Positions 1-12,963 of a DNA stretch of 64,000 bases are shown one piece after another. Below the pieces are notes generated by a model that was not told where the DNA came from, made no database searches, and saw only the letters and a program-made list of their open reading frames with translations. The stretch is from Hevea brasiliensis (taxonomy: Eukaryota; Streptophyta; Magnoliopsida; Malpighiales; Euphorbiaceae): the NCBI RefSeq assembly GCF_030052815.1, contig NC_079505.1:4347395-4411394 (forward strand), in the 5' to 3' direction. Numbering within the stretch: the first letter of the stretch is position 1; each line of letters begins with the position of its first letter. Position numbers and translations under genes: made by a program.

Positions 1-709
1 AGTGACTTTCAAAAGTGGGCAACATAGAAGCCAAATCGACTTCCTCTTAACCAGGAAGACAAATAGAGCTCTATGCAAGGATTGCAAGGTCATTCCAGGA
101 GAGGCTTTAATAAGTCAACATCGGTTGGTGGTCTTGGATGTCAAGTTTAGGAACAATTCAAGTAAGGTCAGAAGAAATAGTGTAGCTTGAACAAAGTGAT
201 GGGAGTTCAAAGGAGTAAAGCAAGTGAAGTTCAAAAATGAGCTTCTCAAGTCCGAAGTATGGAAGCTGGATATGGAGGCCAATGATATGTGGATACAGAT
301 GGCATCAAAGATTAGAGAAGTAGCTAGAAAAGTACTTGGAGAGTCTAAAGGACATGGACCACCCTCAAAAGAGAGATGGTGGTGGAATGAGGAAGTACAA
401 AAGGCAGTGAAGAGAAAAAAGAAATGGTATAAGAAATTACCTAAATGTGATAATAATGAGGCATATGAACAGTACAAGATAGCAAAGAAAGAGGCAAAAA
501 AGGCAATTAGTCAAGTAAGAGCACATACCTTTGAAAAGTTATATGAGAAACTGGGAACTAAAGAAGGGGAGAAAGATATTTATAGATCAGCAAGGAGGAG
601 AGAAAGGAAATGTCAAGATCTCAATCAAGTTAGGTGCATTAAGGATAAAGAAGGAAAAGTGTTGGTGAAAGATGATGATATTAAAGATGATGATATTAAA
701 TCAGTATAA
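1..709 (+). pseudogene. LINE (L1-type) non-LTR retrotransposon fragment, endonuclease end plus linker
   Basis: The first 190 bases encode the C-terminal end of an endonuclease/exonuclease/phosphatase domain (motifs SQIDFLL and SQHRLVVLDV), the nuclease that LINEs use to nick their target. A stop near 188-190 and a shift follow; the second frame (224-709) then gives the Lys/Arg-rich linker found between the nuclease and the reverse transcriptase of plant LINEs (WWWNEEVQKAVKRKKKWYKK, then a basic helix and CIKDKEGKVL). The reverse transcriptase that should come next is missing: the frame ends after a duplicated 15-base unit (gatgatgatattaaa) and runs into AT-rich DNA. The 5' part lies outside the window. 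Seen: motifs and stops. Inferred: a dead, 3'-truncated copy. Confidence 0.8.
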
Positions 710-1351
710 TTGACCCACTTACAAAGAGACAGCTCCACCCATCTTTGATTTTTATTATTATTACCACCCACAAATTGGCTGCTACTGTAGATATTTTTAA
801 GTTTAATTGGAATCATCTTTAAAATCGTCATATTTCGAGTTTAATTTTAATTAAAGTTAATGGTATAGACTAAGAATTTTATAAGAAAAATAAAATAAAA
901 TAATTTTATAAAATTATAAAATATTTTAATTTCATTTATTTAAATGTAATATATAATAAATAATAAATATTATTATAAAAATATATATTTTACATTTAAA
1001 TAAGATTTTATGTAAATAGAATTTAGTTATAAATATTCATTATATAAAACTCAAATTCGATCTGAACTCCATATAAATATTATTTTTTAAATTTAAATTC
1101 ACCTTAAATTCAATCATATGCTACCAGAGATCATTACTATAATTAAGGTTCAGTCAAATTAAATGCTCTAAAATATTAGATATGTTGCTATTCCTGGTTT
1201 AAAGAGGTTGGGGATTAGAACTGATTACTGAATAAATACATTGTTGGTAGTTATATTTACAAAAGTGTAACTAATATAATAAAACAATAAATTGTTAAGA
1301 CTAATTAATATTAAATAGTCCTATGAAAAACTCAGCTGCATATAATATAAA
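710..1351. other. AT-rich intergenic DNA, no gene seen
   Basis: Very AT-rich sequence between the LINE remnant and the first foldback. There are only short low-complexity frames and no protein motif. I see nothing that can be named. Confidence 0.6.
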
Positions 1352-2187
1352 ATAAAAGTTTATTGACCAAATAAATCTAAACCGTTAAGTTAGTTGTTAG
1401 TTATATCCTAAGCTTTTAATTTTAGACAATTTAATCATAACTTTAAAAATTAAAAAAATTTTATCCAAAGCTCGTTGTCTAATTTAGGGATTTTAACTTT
1501 TGCCATATGAGATGTTAAAGCGACTTGACAAGTCATAATTTTTAATTTTTTTTTATTTGATTCATCTCTGTCTCCCTCTTTTAGCTCTAAGCAATCAAGC
1601 TTACAAGATACAAATTATTCATAAGATTATGTTATGATTCATTACTGAAACAAAAATTAGTGATTTGGCTTTCATTTCTTGCATGATAAATGGCATAATA
1701 ATTCACAATAAACATAATTAATTAGATTTCTTTAAAAAAAATCACAAAAAGGAACCAAAGAAAGATATCTATTTCAAACAACATACCATCAAGTTACTTG
1801 AACCAACTCAGTAACAAACTTGAATACATAAACCACATTAGCATTGCTACTAGCTAATAATCACAATATAGTTATTGTTGATTCTCATGTAAAAGAATGA
1901 GCAACCTCCAATCTGCCAAGTTATTTCATTCGATTTATATCTTGTGAGCTTGATTGGTTAGAAAAGAGGGATGAATCAACTAAAAAAACTATTAAAATTA
2001 TAACTTGTTAAATCACTTGGCATCCTGGCAAAAGACAAATTTCTTAAATTAAATTAAGGGTTTTGAATATAATTTCTTTAATTTTTAAAGTTATAATTAA
2101 ATCATCTAAAATTAAAAGTTTTATATATAATCAACAATTAAAGTAAAAGTTTATATTTATTTAGCCGATAGGCCTAAAATAAAAGTG
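1352..2187. mobile_element. Foldback / MITE-like element with long inverted arms
   Basis: The sequence from about 1352 to 1616 is matched, inverted and with mismatches, by about 1925 to 2187. One stretch near 1419-1450 (ttttagacaatttaatcataac) pairs with its inverse near 2086-2115, and caatcaagct near 1591 pairs with agcttgattg near 1948. The arms are about 250 bases and the centre about 310 bases, with no coding potential. Long arms and AT-rich ends fit a non-autonomous DNA transposon, perhaps Mutator-like. The exact ends and a target-site duplication could not be fixed. Confidence 0.6.
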
Positions 2188-3496
2188 TAATAAGAAAGTA
2201 AAGGTGGCGAAAACCCAATTCCACTTTTTAACTTTAAGCAATTAGTTTTTATCTTAACATGTGTTATATGTTGATTTACTCATTATATAAACTCATGATT
2301 TAAAACTTTGTTATATATAATTTTCTTTTAATTTTTTTATATAATATAATATAATATTATCATTATATATTATTTTCAATGTCCAATTAAATTTAATTAC
2401 TCATTTGTATGACTATATTTTACTTGTAACTAAAGTTAATTCAAAAAAGTTATAAGAAAATAAAATTAATAAGTTATATTACTTTAGTCAATTGAAATAT
2501 TATAAATAAAACATATGAAATAGAATTTTTAATATATATTACTTTAGTGATTAAAATATTATAAATAAAATACCATAAATATGGTATGGGAATATAAATA
2601 TTTTTATTTTATTATTTACTAAAAATTATTTTCAAAATAGTTTCAATTTTTAAAATAATATTATTATAGTCTATTTAAAATAGAGATTATAAGGCAAAAA
2701 ATATGTGTTTTATTGTTTGACTTTATATTATTGCAATGAGAATTTCAGAACTAACGATTTTTCATAAATTTTTTTTGTATTTTTATAAATAATAAAAATA
2801 ATAAATGATATTTTTGAAAATCCTAGTGTTCCCCCATTCCTACTTTTTAAATTTTTTAAAAATTCTTGCTATTATAGCCATTTTTGAGAATTTTAGTTTT
2901 ATTTTAAATATTTATTATTTTTAATAAGCAATGAAAATTAAAATAAATTCATAATTAAAATTATGATTAGAAGAAAAATTAATAATCAAAATTACATCAA
3001 ATTAACTTATTTGAATCAATTTTGACTGTAGGTTAAAAAAAACTTTAAAAACTATGCTAAAATTGTTAAAAAAATAGCTATAATTATAAAAAAAATTTTA
3101 AAAATATATTTTTCAGTATTAAGCCTTTAAATTGCATATTATCATTTACTATTAATAAATTATTTATGAGTTAAGATTTTTATCTATATAAGTATTTTTT
3201 AAAATAAGATTTATAATAAGACTAAGATTTTAATATTTTGATTATTATTTATTATAAATTAAAAATTATAAAATAACAAAACAACACTATAAGTGAAAAA
3301 GTTAGGTGAGTGAATTAATAAATTCATTCAATCACTCACCTAAGTATTTAAAACCAAAAACTATATATGATAAATTATATTGATGAAAAGTTAAATTATA
3401 TAATTTAAAAATACATTATTATAATTATATATTATATATTAATTTTATTCTTTAATATAAGTCTAAATATTTTTATATTTACATAATTAAATAAGA
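2188..3496. other. AT-rich intergenic DNA with a small hairpin
   Basis: There is no gene or recognisable domain. The only structured item is a near-perfect hairpin at 3302-3343: ttaggtgagtgaat on one side, and the inverse of atcactcacctaa on the other, separated by a short AT spacer. Confidence 0.55.
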
Positions 3497-4182
3497 TTAA
3501 AAGACAAATGAAAATCAAAACCTTTATGCCAATTATCAATTTTAGTTAAAACTTTTAATTATATCAATTTAATCATAAATCTTTCCAAATGTTTTCAATT
3601 TTAATTATAAATTTAATTAAAAATAATTAACTCATCAATTGATAAAATAATTCAAATTTTTTCATTTATTATCAATTTTAGCTGCTTCTTTTAGTTTTCT
3701 TAATATATTCAATAATTTTAGTATTTTTATCAATTTTAACCAATTTCATATTGATAAAAAAAATAATAAATGAATAATATATCTAATATTATTATCTGAA
3801 TTTTTAATTTTTTTATCTCTATTTTTTTCTACTTATACTTTTAATTTATATCTTTCCTATCATTTTATTTCAAATTTAAGAAAAAAATAATAAAACCAAA
3901 ATAAATGTAATTATAATTTTTAAAATGATAGATAAATTAATTAAAATAATATTTTTTTATCAATATGAGAATAATTGCTAAAATTAATATAAAAATTAAA
4001 ACGACTAACTAATATCAATAATATATGCAAATATTTTAATTGCTTTTATCAATTAAATAATCTAATTAGCCTAATTGCTTAAATTGAAACTAATATTTTG
4101 AGATTAAATTGATAAAATTAAAAGATTTAACTAAAATTGAAGAAATTTATAAAGGTTTATATTTTTTCAGTCATTTAGCCAT
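3497..4182. mobile_element. Foldback / MITE-like element
   Basis: The arm at about 3497-3650 (aaacctttat then caattttagttaaaactttt) is repeated inverted at about 4030-4182 (aaaagatttaactaaaattg then ataaaggttta). The arms are about 150 bases with scattered mismatches and the interior is non-coding. This fits a non-autonomous DNA transposon. The ends are approximate and I could not read a target-site duplication. Confidence 0.55.
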
Positions 4183-4638
4183 TAAATAATAATATAAAAT
4201 TTATATAAATAGATAAAAATTTAAAATAATAAACATTTAAATTTGATATTAGGATTTTTTATTATATTTTAATATAAATTTAAAATTTATTTTTATTTTA
4301 AACAATTAAGTATGCAAATAATTCTAAATAATTTTTATGAATAGTATCTTTTAAAACTTTTTTTTATATATTTATAAATTATAATATTTTATTGATGTAA
4401 AGAATACAATTAATTTGAAAATATGACTAATTAATAAACAAATTCTAAGCACTTTTTAATTTTATTTAAAATTTTAGTTGATTTTATTAAAATTGTAAAA
4501 TTAGTGTTACTTTTAAAATATTTTATATTTTTAATAACATTTTTATAATTATGTTAATTAAACAATTAATTTTTTTAATAATAATTTTATAATAATGTGA
4601 GGATATTTTTGTTCCTCCAATTATTCTCCTCTATTCCA

Positions 4639-4723
<85 letters not shown>

Positions 4724-5470
4724 CATTAAATAATTTTAAATGAATTAATGATATTTATAGGATTATAATTACAGTACTATATTGAGAAATATAATAAGTT
4801 TTTTAGTATAAGTAGAATTATTATTAAAATAATATAAATTTTGAATTTATATTAATTATTGTAACATTAAAAAATAAAATTATTAAACATTTAGTGATAA
4901 ATATTTTTTTTTGTTAAAAATTATCAGCAATATATATTTTTATCATTAAATAGTATTAGCGACAGTGAATTTATATGATTCTATAATTATATTTTTTTTA
5001 TTTTGTAAAAAATAAATAAAATAACAATATTTTTTATTTATTAATTTTTTATTTTAATTATTTACTTTTTATAAAATTTAGGATTAAAAATTTTAAATTT
5101 ATATAAATTGCAAAATTAAAAACTTTAAATTTATATAAATTTTAAAATTAATTTAAATAATAAAATATAATCACAATTAATTTTAAAAATAAAAAATAAT
5201 TTCGACAAAGCCAATATTCTTTCTTCATACATTTCTATTTTCATTCCTTTTAAAATACTAAATTAAGGCTAAAATATTACTTTATTTTTCACAAGGTAAA
5301 TAAAAATTAATTTCATAAATAATCACTCTTAAATAATACATTATCTTAAAAAAAATTTAAGATTATTTAATCAAGGTGTTAAATGAAATTTGAAAGGTAA
5401 CCTTTTATGTTATGAAACTGCAGTGGTTGAATAATAATATTTTGATAATCACAGTTCAAAGTAAAATTAA
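4183..5470. other. AT-rich intergenic DNA with a long TA microsatellite
   Basis: Low-complexity AT-rich sequence. It holds an uninterrupted (TA)n run at 4643-4721. No coding frame with recognisable content was seen. Confidence 0.6.
4643..4721. repeat. (TA)n microsatellite, about 39 units
   Basis: A perfect alternating TA run of about 79 bases, self-complementary and likely length-variable. Confidence 0.95.
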
Positions 5471-5785
5471 AGGTAAATTACTATTTATATTTTAATAAAA
5501 TTAATTTTTTTTATTTTTATTTTTTAAAAAATATATTATTTAATTTTAATATTTTACTTTCATTAAATTGTTTAATCTCTCGTCAATTTCTCGGTTTGTT
5601 AATACTGATCAAACTACTATTTAATCTTTTTATTTTACCAAAACTATTTAATTCCTATATTAAAAAAAAAGACACATTAGTTAATCTCTATAATTTTACT
5701 ATATTACCTATTTAGTCTCATAATTATCTTTTTATATCTAAACTACCATAATTCTCCCTCTCTTATTTCTCTCATATCCTCTTTT

Positions 5786-5857
<72 letters not shown>

Positions 5858-6833
5858 TTCTTCTCGTCTATACTCACATCTTTCTCTCCCCTCGTCTTTT
5901 TTTTTTTCTGTTGATAAAAATGGTACAAACTGTCTATACAAAAAAGTTAATCAGTTTTTCTTAAATTTCTAAGTAATTAAGGAAAATTATCTCCCGTGAG
6001 AAAATGTAAAAATAATATAAAAAGAATTAGAAAATTAAAAAAAATGTAAATTCAAATTTAGTCTCTAAATAGTAAAATTTTTATTTTTACCCATGATTGT
6101 ATTTTTCAAAATATATTGACCAACTAATTAATTTCACTAAAATAAAAAAATTAAATAATAATATTTTTTAAAATACGTGGATCAACTAATTAATTTTCTT
6201 AAAATAGATACTAAATAGTAATTTAAATAATATGAATTGAAGAAAAATTTATATCCAACACATAGATTGCAATTTATGAGTTCTAACTCATATTCATACA
6301 ACTCTAAAATCTCTAGCTCTATCATATTTATTTCACTAATCTACCATATGATCACATGAAAAACATAAATCACATAAATTAACCATAGTCTAGATATGCA
6401 CCTTATTATTTGCGAAATAACCATTGCTTCAGGATTGCATCAACGGAAAGTCTTTTAAGGATGCCAAGAACCAAAGTCACACAAAGACAAAACTTATACA
6501 TCATGACACCTTTTAGCCAATAGTTTCATAACTTCATGTGTATAACTATTAAAAAGAATTACATCTTTTAACTAATATACACAATTTTTGAATTTTGCTA
6601 TCTTTTAGCAATGTACATGACTTATACATTTTAAGTCTAATAGATCTAGATTGATCCACATAAGTGATTCGAACCATATTTTCAACATGAATAACGAAAA
6701 ATTTGACTAAAAGACTAAATACTAAATAGTTTAATAGAAGTAAAATACATAGACTAAATAATATATTTTTCAAAATACAGAGACTAAGTAATTAGTTCCA
6801 TTAAAATACATTGCCAAAATAGTAATTTTCCCT
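5471..6833. mobile_element. Foldback element, about 1.36 kb, with internal microsatellite
   Basis: The left end (aggtaaattactattt, then a stretch ending in aaaaatatattatttaat) is repeated inverted at the right end (about 6740-6833, ending aaaatagtaattttccct). Further inverted and direct copies of the same phrase (actaattaatttcactaaaa) lie at about 6120-6240, so the interior is built from the same repeat. It contains (CT)n at 5788-5837 passing directly into (TA)n to 5857. No coding content. It resembles a common class of plant foldback MITE; the family is not identified. Confidence 0.5.
5788..5857. repeat. Compound (CT)n(TA)n microsatellite
   Basis: About 25 CT units run straight into about 10 TA units. 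The Arg/Glu-rich frames across it are translations of this repeat, not genes. Confidence 0.95.
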
Positions 6834-7128
6834 AAAACTAAACTTCCCTGAGATCTTTTACCTGCAGCTGCTGGATGCTTGACCTTTTCCCACAAAATTC
6901 ACTGTCCAAAACAGAATGATCAGCATAATCTACAGTGCAATGGAATGCATTCTTGGCTTATAAGGAAATGGAAATTCTATAACAAAATTTAAGAAACTAG
7001 AATCTATGTTAGTCCAACTCTTGCTTCTCAGTATTCTGCAATTTCTCAAGCCCTCAATGGTTGGGATAAAGAATGCCGTTGCAGTTATCTTGTAGTTAGA
7101 AAATCCCCGGGCATCCAGCCGGGTTGCC
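6834..7128. other. 3' flank of the lectin receptor-like kinase gene
   Basis: Non-coding sequence between the foldback and the stop codon of the minus-strand kinase gene. It probably holds the 3' untranslated region. I could not fix a poly(A) signal with confidence. Confidence 0.5.
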
Positions 7129-8810
7129 TCATTTTACAATGGATGACTGGGCCAATTGCTGTAACTGATGGACAACATGAGACATTCTCGGGCGCATTGA
7201 CGGCACATGTTGTGTGCAAGTATATACGAGATCCACTACCTTTTGAATCACACCAGCTTCCGGAATTTCGGAAGAAGATGAAGATATGAGAGGATCCAAG
7301 AGATCAGGATAGCGATGTGCCTGAACCAACGGTGTGGCCCACTCAAATATACTTTGCCAACCCACTGAATCAACTGCTTGTGCAGGCCTGCGACCAGTGA
7401 CTATTTCTAACAGCAGAACTCCAAAGCTGTAAACATCACTTTTCGTTGTAAGCTCATTTCTATAAACAAATTCTGGTGCAAGGTACCCATATGTACCACC
7501 TGCCATCACTGTTCTCTCGTGCATCACTTCCCATGGCACAAACTTGGAGAGACCAACTCCCATCAAGTGTGCTCCAAACTCTTCATCAAGAAGCACGTTG
7601 CTGGCACGAATATCCCGATGCACAACCTGTGGCTTAACCTTGTCATGCAAGAACCTATTCACGAGGAGAAACCAAACAAAAGACATTATGTCAGTAGAAA
7701 ATAAACCATCACAGAGATTAATTGGTTAGGTATAGGCTACACATCTATGAGAAGTCCAATAATAATCTACATCTTATCATCCCTTAGCGTAAAATTTTTC
7801 AGTAGTAACACTTTTCTTTCCTTATTAAACCCTATTTGAGGCTTTGGATGGGCTGCATTTTGCGCAGCTCCATAGGGCCACCCAACCATGGTTTTGGCCC
7901 AAAAACTATGGTCCACGGGCTGCAGTTAGAAAAGAAAAAGGGCAAGAGCAGTTAGGAAAAGCCACACAAACCAATCCACCAAACAGGCAGTTATTCAGCA
8001 ATCAAAGATGATGCAAAGTTTAGGAAGAAACCAAGGCAAAGAGAAAACAAAATTTCAGAGACAAAGTTAGCAGAAATTCATGTTTTATGATGTTTCAAAA
8101 ACGAAGTTAGCAGGCATTTATGTTTTATGATGTCTCCAAAAACAAAGATTAACAATGATACTGCTCATGCTTCTGTTACTAGTAACAATATGCAGTTTGC
8201 AAATAAGTAACACAGGCCATGGATACTCACGCAATCCCTTGAGCAAGGGTAGTAGCTATTTTCATTCTCATAGTCCAATCCAAGCTCCTCCCTCCCCTTG
8301 GTATGTGGTGTAGCCATCTATCTAAGGGCCCATTAACTATAAACTCGTAAACAATATAGCGATCACCATGATCATAGCAACATCCTTTAATAGCCACCAA
8401 ATTTGGATGATGAAGCCTTGCAACCCTTCCAATCTCAGAATAAAAATCCTTCTTCCTTTGGAAACCGGATCTCTTCAATCTCTTAACAGCAACCCTTGAT
8501 CCATCAGGAAGAAGACCACTATATGTGCCACCCGTTTTTGCATCACCAAGAAGACGATTTCCTTCACTAAAATTCTTTGTAATTGACCTCAGTTCCTCAT
8601 CAGTGAAGACTTTCCATGAGGCCGGAACTAATGCAGAACCTGCAGGATTATATAATTCATGGGACTTTCTGCGCTTCCTGCTCCGTCTGCAAGCAAGAAG
8701 CCAAATCACCACAGCAAACATCGTGCAGAGGATCAACCCACTAACAACTGCAAGGATAATAAGATATTCCCTGTGACAGTGCATGTGGTAGCATTTGTTT
8801 TCTGGTAACC

Positions 8811-8851
<41 letters not shown>

Positions 8852-10856
8852 AAAACAAAAAGGAAAAGCATGTCAAGCACTTCTCTTCACACAAGTGACA
8901 GAAAAACATTATACACTTCCAAACACTCAAAACTACAATATGGGCATGTGAGCAAGTACATATTTCCTCAAAAGGAAATACATACAAATATAGATCAGGT
9001 ATGAATAGCAATTTATCTGTAACATGTTGTGGAGGCTTACCAACATCAAGCATGCAAATAAAAGCATGAGACATGTTGCATCTCTCTTCCAGGAGATAAG
9101 TGGTACCATTATTCAACAATGTACAGAAATCAGCTCCAGAATTGTTGCGGCATGGCAAACTGGTGCAGTTTGAATCAGAAGATGGCCCAGCAAATATTGA
9201 CTTATTCCAATATGATGAATTATCAGACCACTTCCAATCAAAACCAACAGTGGAGTCAATATCTCTTCCTCCAACCCAGCAGCTATTAGCAATTTGGCCA
9301 CACAGCTGTTTTGCAAAGCTTAGTTCTTGAGAAGATGTCAATGCTGCCAAATGTCCACCATAGCTTTTGCAGAGGTTCTCTGACTCAACCCATGATAGGG
9401 AATTTTCTAAATATTTCAGGCACTTATTCTTGTTTGGACTGATGTCCCAGCCAGAATGGCACCATGCTGTCACCAAGAAAAATTAACCTTCAATATAGTA
9501 ATTGCCACATACTTGACACAAGCTATGAGAAACCCACCCTATGCATGTTTCTACTATAATCCATTCTAAATATTTATGAAAGTAATCTCAGACATGCCAA
9601 AAATGTAGTACTTCTGTAAGAACTTCACGAGAGCCATGGAACAAATGTTAAAACAGAAAATGACACAAAATTTAAATTCAATATGTCCTATCTGTCAAGT
9701 TATTTTTGGGATGCATTTTCCAGGCTTGCATCTACTATAATTTCTGTTTATACGGCATTAGTATTGTAAACTGTTAATGCATCAGAACCATTGGAGCTAT
9801 GCTGTAACGTTAGTACACTCACCACATATTAGTGGTCATTGTTTTAAGTAACATAAAAATAACTTCATTTACTTGAAAACTGAGGAACTTTTAGCCATAA
9901 TTCATGCATGATAAGACAAATTATCAAAAGAAAGATGATTTTTTTTTTTCTTAAATAAAAGCGATTATCTTCTCCTCATGATTGTGTTGAAAGCTTCCGT
10001 CTTTGCAATTTCACGATCAATATAGAAGAAGAATGAAAGACTTCAATAGTGAGAACACAAAGGAACCAGGGATTGTTCATATTTAGTACAATGTTCCTAT
10101 GTTCCTCGAATTATTTCACTTTTTCTGAGATACTTTTCCACTAACGTAAATATTATACTTTCCCTTCCATAATAATCTGAAACCAGGCTTCCATCATCTT
10201 CCATACTAACTTGGATTTGAGAATCAATAATGGATTTTAAAGAATGTTTCAGCTCATTGCGTGTCTTGGTTAGTCGGTAGATAACAAAAACTAAGGTTCA
10301 ATTTAGTCTTGACCAAGAATAAACAAGAGCTCATCTCATCTTTTACTCAGATCAGCTTCCCATCAATATTCCATTTATTTCATAAGTTATAAAACATTAG
10401 ACCAATTCTAAAAGTGACTTTTGGGAGAGGCACATAATTTCAATGAGAAACTACATAAACTCTTTTCTACCACAGAATTTTTTTTTTCTTTAAAAGAAAA
10501 AAAAATGAGAAGCAAAACTATACTTCAGCTTTCAAGAAAAGAAACAAACCGCTCTAACCATCTCTAATACAAGAAAAGAAATGCTACTCACACCTTTACT
10601 GCTTTCATTCTTGGAAGCTACCAGTGAACTATGAACTGTGTCATTTGATATCTAAAAAAAGCAACAAAAAAAAAAAGAATTAAAATACAAATTCAACAAC
10701 GCAACACACTTAAATTCTTGCAAAATGCGCAACAAATCAAATATTTTTCAAAAGAGTTGCATTTGCTAAACTCACTGTTTCAGAGACAGCAAACCGGGGC
10801 ACAATAAAAGCAGTCAAAAGCACAGAAAATTGCAGGAGGGTCAGTTCCAATTCCAT
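7129..10856 (-). CDS. C-type lectin receptor-like protein (pseudo)kinase, At1g52310 type, five exons
   Basis: Exons on the minus strand: 10856-10776, 10651-10594, 9466-9041, 8801-8231, 7654-7129. All junctions are GT/AG with matching phase and give 553 aa, about the length of Arabidopsis At1g52310. The start was chosen because it opens a hydrophobic signal peptide (residues 1-25, MELELTLLQFSVLL). Residues 47-185 are a C-type lectin domain (CWVGGR, WKWSDNSSYW, paired Cys); 201-224 a membrane span followed by a basic stop-transfer; about 265-535 a protein-kinase fold. The ATP lysine is K295 and HRD is 391-393, but the usual lysine after HRD is R395 (HRDIRASN), the glycine loop is degenerate (GDAKTGGTYSG), and DFG reads GVG (411-413), so the metal-binding Asp is absent. 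Expected role: plasma-membrane receptor sensing an extracellular ligand. Catalysis is doubtful; this is inference. Ligand unknown. Confidence 0.92.
8061..8140. repeat. 40-bp tandem duplication in intron 4 of the lectin kinase gene
   Basis: Two adjacent 40-base copies (8061-8100, 8101-8140) begin acaaagttagcag and acgaagttagcag and share gttttatgatgt. A near-palindrome (accatggttttgg, inverted to the right) lies at 7885-7912 in the same intron. Neither affects coding. Confidence 0.75.
8813..8846. repeat. (GA)n microsatellite in intron 3
   Basis: About 17 GA units just upstream (gene sense) of the exon 4 acceptor at 8802. On the minus strand it reads (CT)n, so it forms the polypyrimidine tract next to the acceptor. 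Confidence 0.9.
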
Positions 10857-12222
10857 CACAACTATTTCCCAAACTCTACAACAAATTAAAAGAAAAAAAA
10901 AATCAGAAACTGGTTACTCAGAAGCAAGAACATAATCCAGAACGAAAGAAAGTTACCCAATTGAGCAGCAAGCATAAAACTTCAAAATCCACAATAACAA
11001 AAAAGGGAAAATGGACCCTAACTCTCCGTTTAGCTACCCAGAGAAGAAAAATTAAAACTTTCCAGCACCTGTGAAATGGGTCAGTTCAACTTGTTCGTAG
11101 CATCCCTTGCAGATTCAATCTGTGAGAGAGAAACCAGAAGAAGGTCCAGTTCTTAGCAACATTTAGCTGTGTGTTGGATCAGTTAATAGCAAGGACGTAT
11201 TAATGGAGGTTGTTAGGAGTTTCTAACACCACCACCAAGACTTCACTCACTCCTCTGGCGTCTTAAATGCAGTTCTTGCCTGCAAATTGTAAATAAATAA
11301 TAATAATTTTTCATACGTTTTTAGTGAATTTAATATAATTTAAAATGTAAATTCATATCATTCATGTTTATTACAAATTATATTCAATATTATAATTTAT
11401 ATTTATTTCAAATTTGTTTTAAAGAATTTATTTCGGATGTTATATGTGAAAAAAAATAATAAAAGAGGGAGAAAATGTGGGGTGGAGCAAATGTAAGAAA
11501 AGAGAATGTGCACATAAATAGTAATAAATGGAGTATTCACAAAAATTATTATATTTAAATTTTTATTTTATTAACATTTTTAATATTTGTATATATTTTA
11601 AATTTAATTAAAATTTATTTTAAATTACTTAAATTTATTTAAATTTAATTATTATATTATTATTTAAATAATGTCTAAATTTATTTAGAATTATATATTT
11701 TATTTAATTATATAAAAATATATTTTTATTAATAATTTGTATTTAAAGATTTAATAATTTTATAAAATATTTTAAATATATTTTAAAAATAGAATATAGA
11801 AATATTATTATAAAAATATATATTTTATATATAATTAATTATTTATATAAACAAAATCCAATGACGAGTGTTTAACATATCAAACTCAAGTCCAATAAAA
11901 AGATTATTTTTTAAAAATTAAACTCATCCTAGATTCGATTTTACACTATTTAAATTAATTTTAATAGGGTTTATTGAGATCACATAACTAATAATCAACC
12001 CGTTGTCATCTCTAATTGTGTGAACAAAATCTAAATGACCTGATTCAAAAATATTATCAAATTATTTAAAATTTTATCTCTTTTGATAGAATTTAATTTT
12101 AATTATATTCAATTTCATAAAATTGAATTCTCTAAACTAAAATCTTTTTTAAATCAAATATTAAAAATTGGAATTTTATAAAATTTTATGAAATTTATTT
12201 AAATTAAATACAACTTTAAGCG
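10857..12222. other. 5' leader and upstream region of the lectin kinase gene
   Basis: About 10857-11280 has a more balanced base composition than the AT-rich DNA beyond and is the likely 5' untranslated region and proximal promoter, possibly with a leader intron. On the minus strand a short upstream reading frame (ATG-CTA-CGA-ACA-AGT-TGA) sits near 11103-11086 if that stretch is retained in the mRNA. No clear TATA box was seen. 11290-12222 is AT-rich with nothing recognisable. Confidence 0.45.
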
Positions 12223-12963
12223 TTTGATAACACCATTAACTATCTTAAACTATTATTCAGTAACATAACAAATTTTAGAATATTAGCAATAGAAAGTGTA
12301 TAATTTTAATACGGCCACAGATAAAAAAAAAAAGTTAAATCTTATCGTATTTTGGTAATTTTACTTAATTTTTTTAATTTTGATAGAATTAGTCAAAATT
12401 GAAGAAAAATTTTATTCAAAATTTTCAAAAATTTAAAAGCTTCTTATAATTTTATCCAATTTTTCTGACATATTCTTTCACTCCATTTTCTAAGTAATTC
12501 CACCTTACTAATGCCGTTAACTACTTTTAAATTTTATTTTGATATTTATAATACATTAAAATTCTTAATTATTTGATTAAATTAGATATTTTTAGTTACA
12601 CTCTCTCTCTTCTTGCTGCCATCAAATCTTATCACTATTTAATGTTTATTTGTTATTAAAATAAAATTATAAAAAAGTTGATAATTAAGATAATTTTCGG
12701 TTTTCAATGATAGTTAAAAAATAAATAGAAAAATAAAGTTCAAAATTTAATTAACAAAAATTAAATAAAATTTTAACAACATTAAAAATTTTGGTCCATT
12801 TTACTAAGATTAAAATGATTGAATAAAATTGTGAAAACATGATAATGTTTGACTTTTTGGCTCAATAGAGCTATTAAAATTATACCATTTCTATTGCTAA
12901 TATCCTAAAATTTTTTATGTTACTGAAAAATAGTTTTAGATAGTTAATGGTGTTATTCTAAAA
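12223..12963. mobile_element. Foldback / MITE-like element with a third partial arm
   Basis: The left arm from about 12223 (gataacaccattaactatct, cagtaacata, tattagcaatagaaa) is repeated inverted at about 12870-12963 (tttctattgctaata, tatgttactga, gttaatggtgttat). The match continues more weakly inward. Beyond the right end, 12964-13130 carries another inverted copy of the inner part of the left arm (attttgatagaat and its poly-A/T tract). No coding content. This is a non-autonomous DNA-transposon relic; the class is uncertain. Confidence 0.65.

Noticed and set aside
5738..5941. Arg/Glu-rich frame
   Set aside because: Translation of the CT/TA microsatellite.
8733..9476. 247-codon single reading of the lectin region
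   Set aside because: It runs through intron 3, including the CT repeat. The spliced model with phase-matched GT/AG junctions fits the family better.
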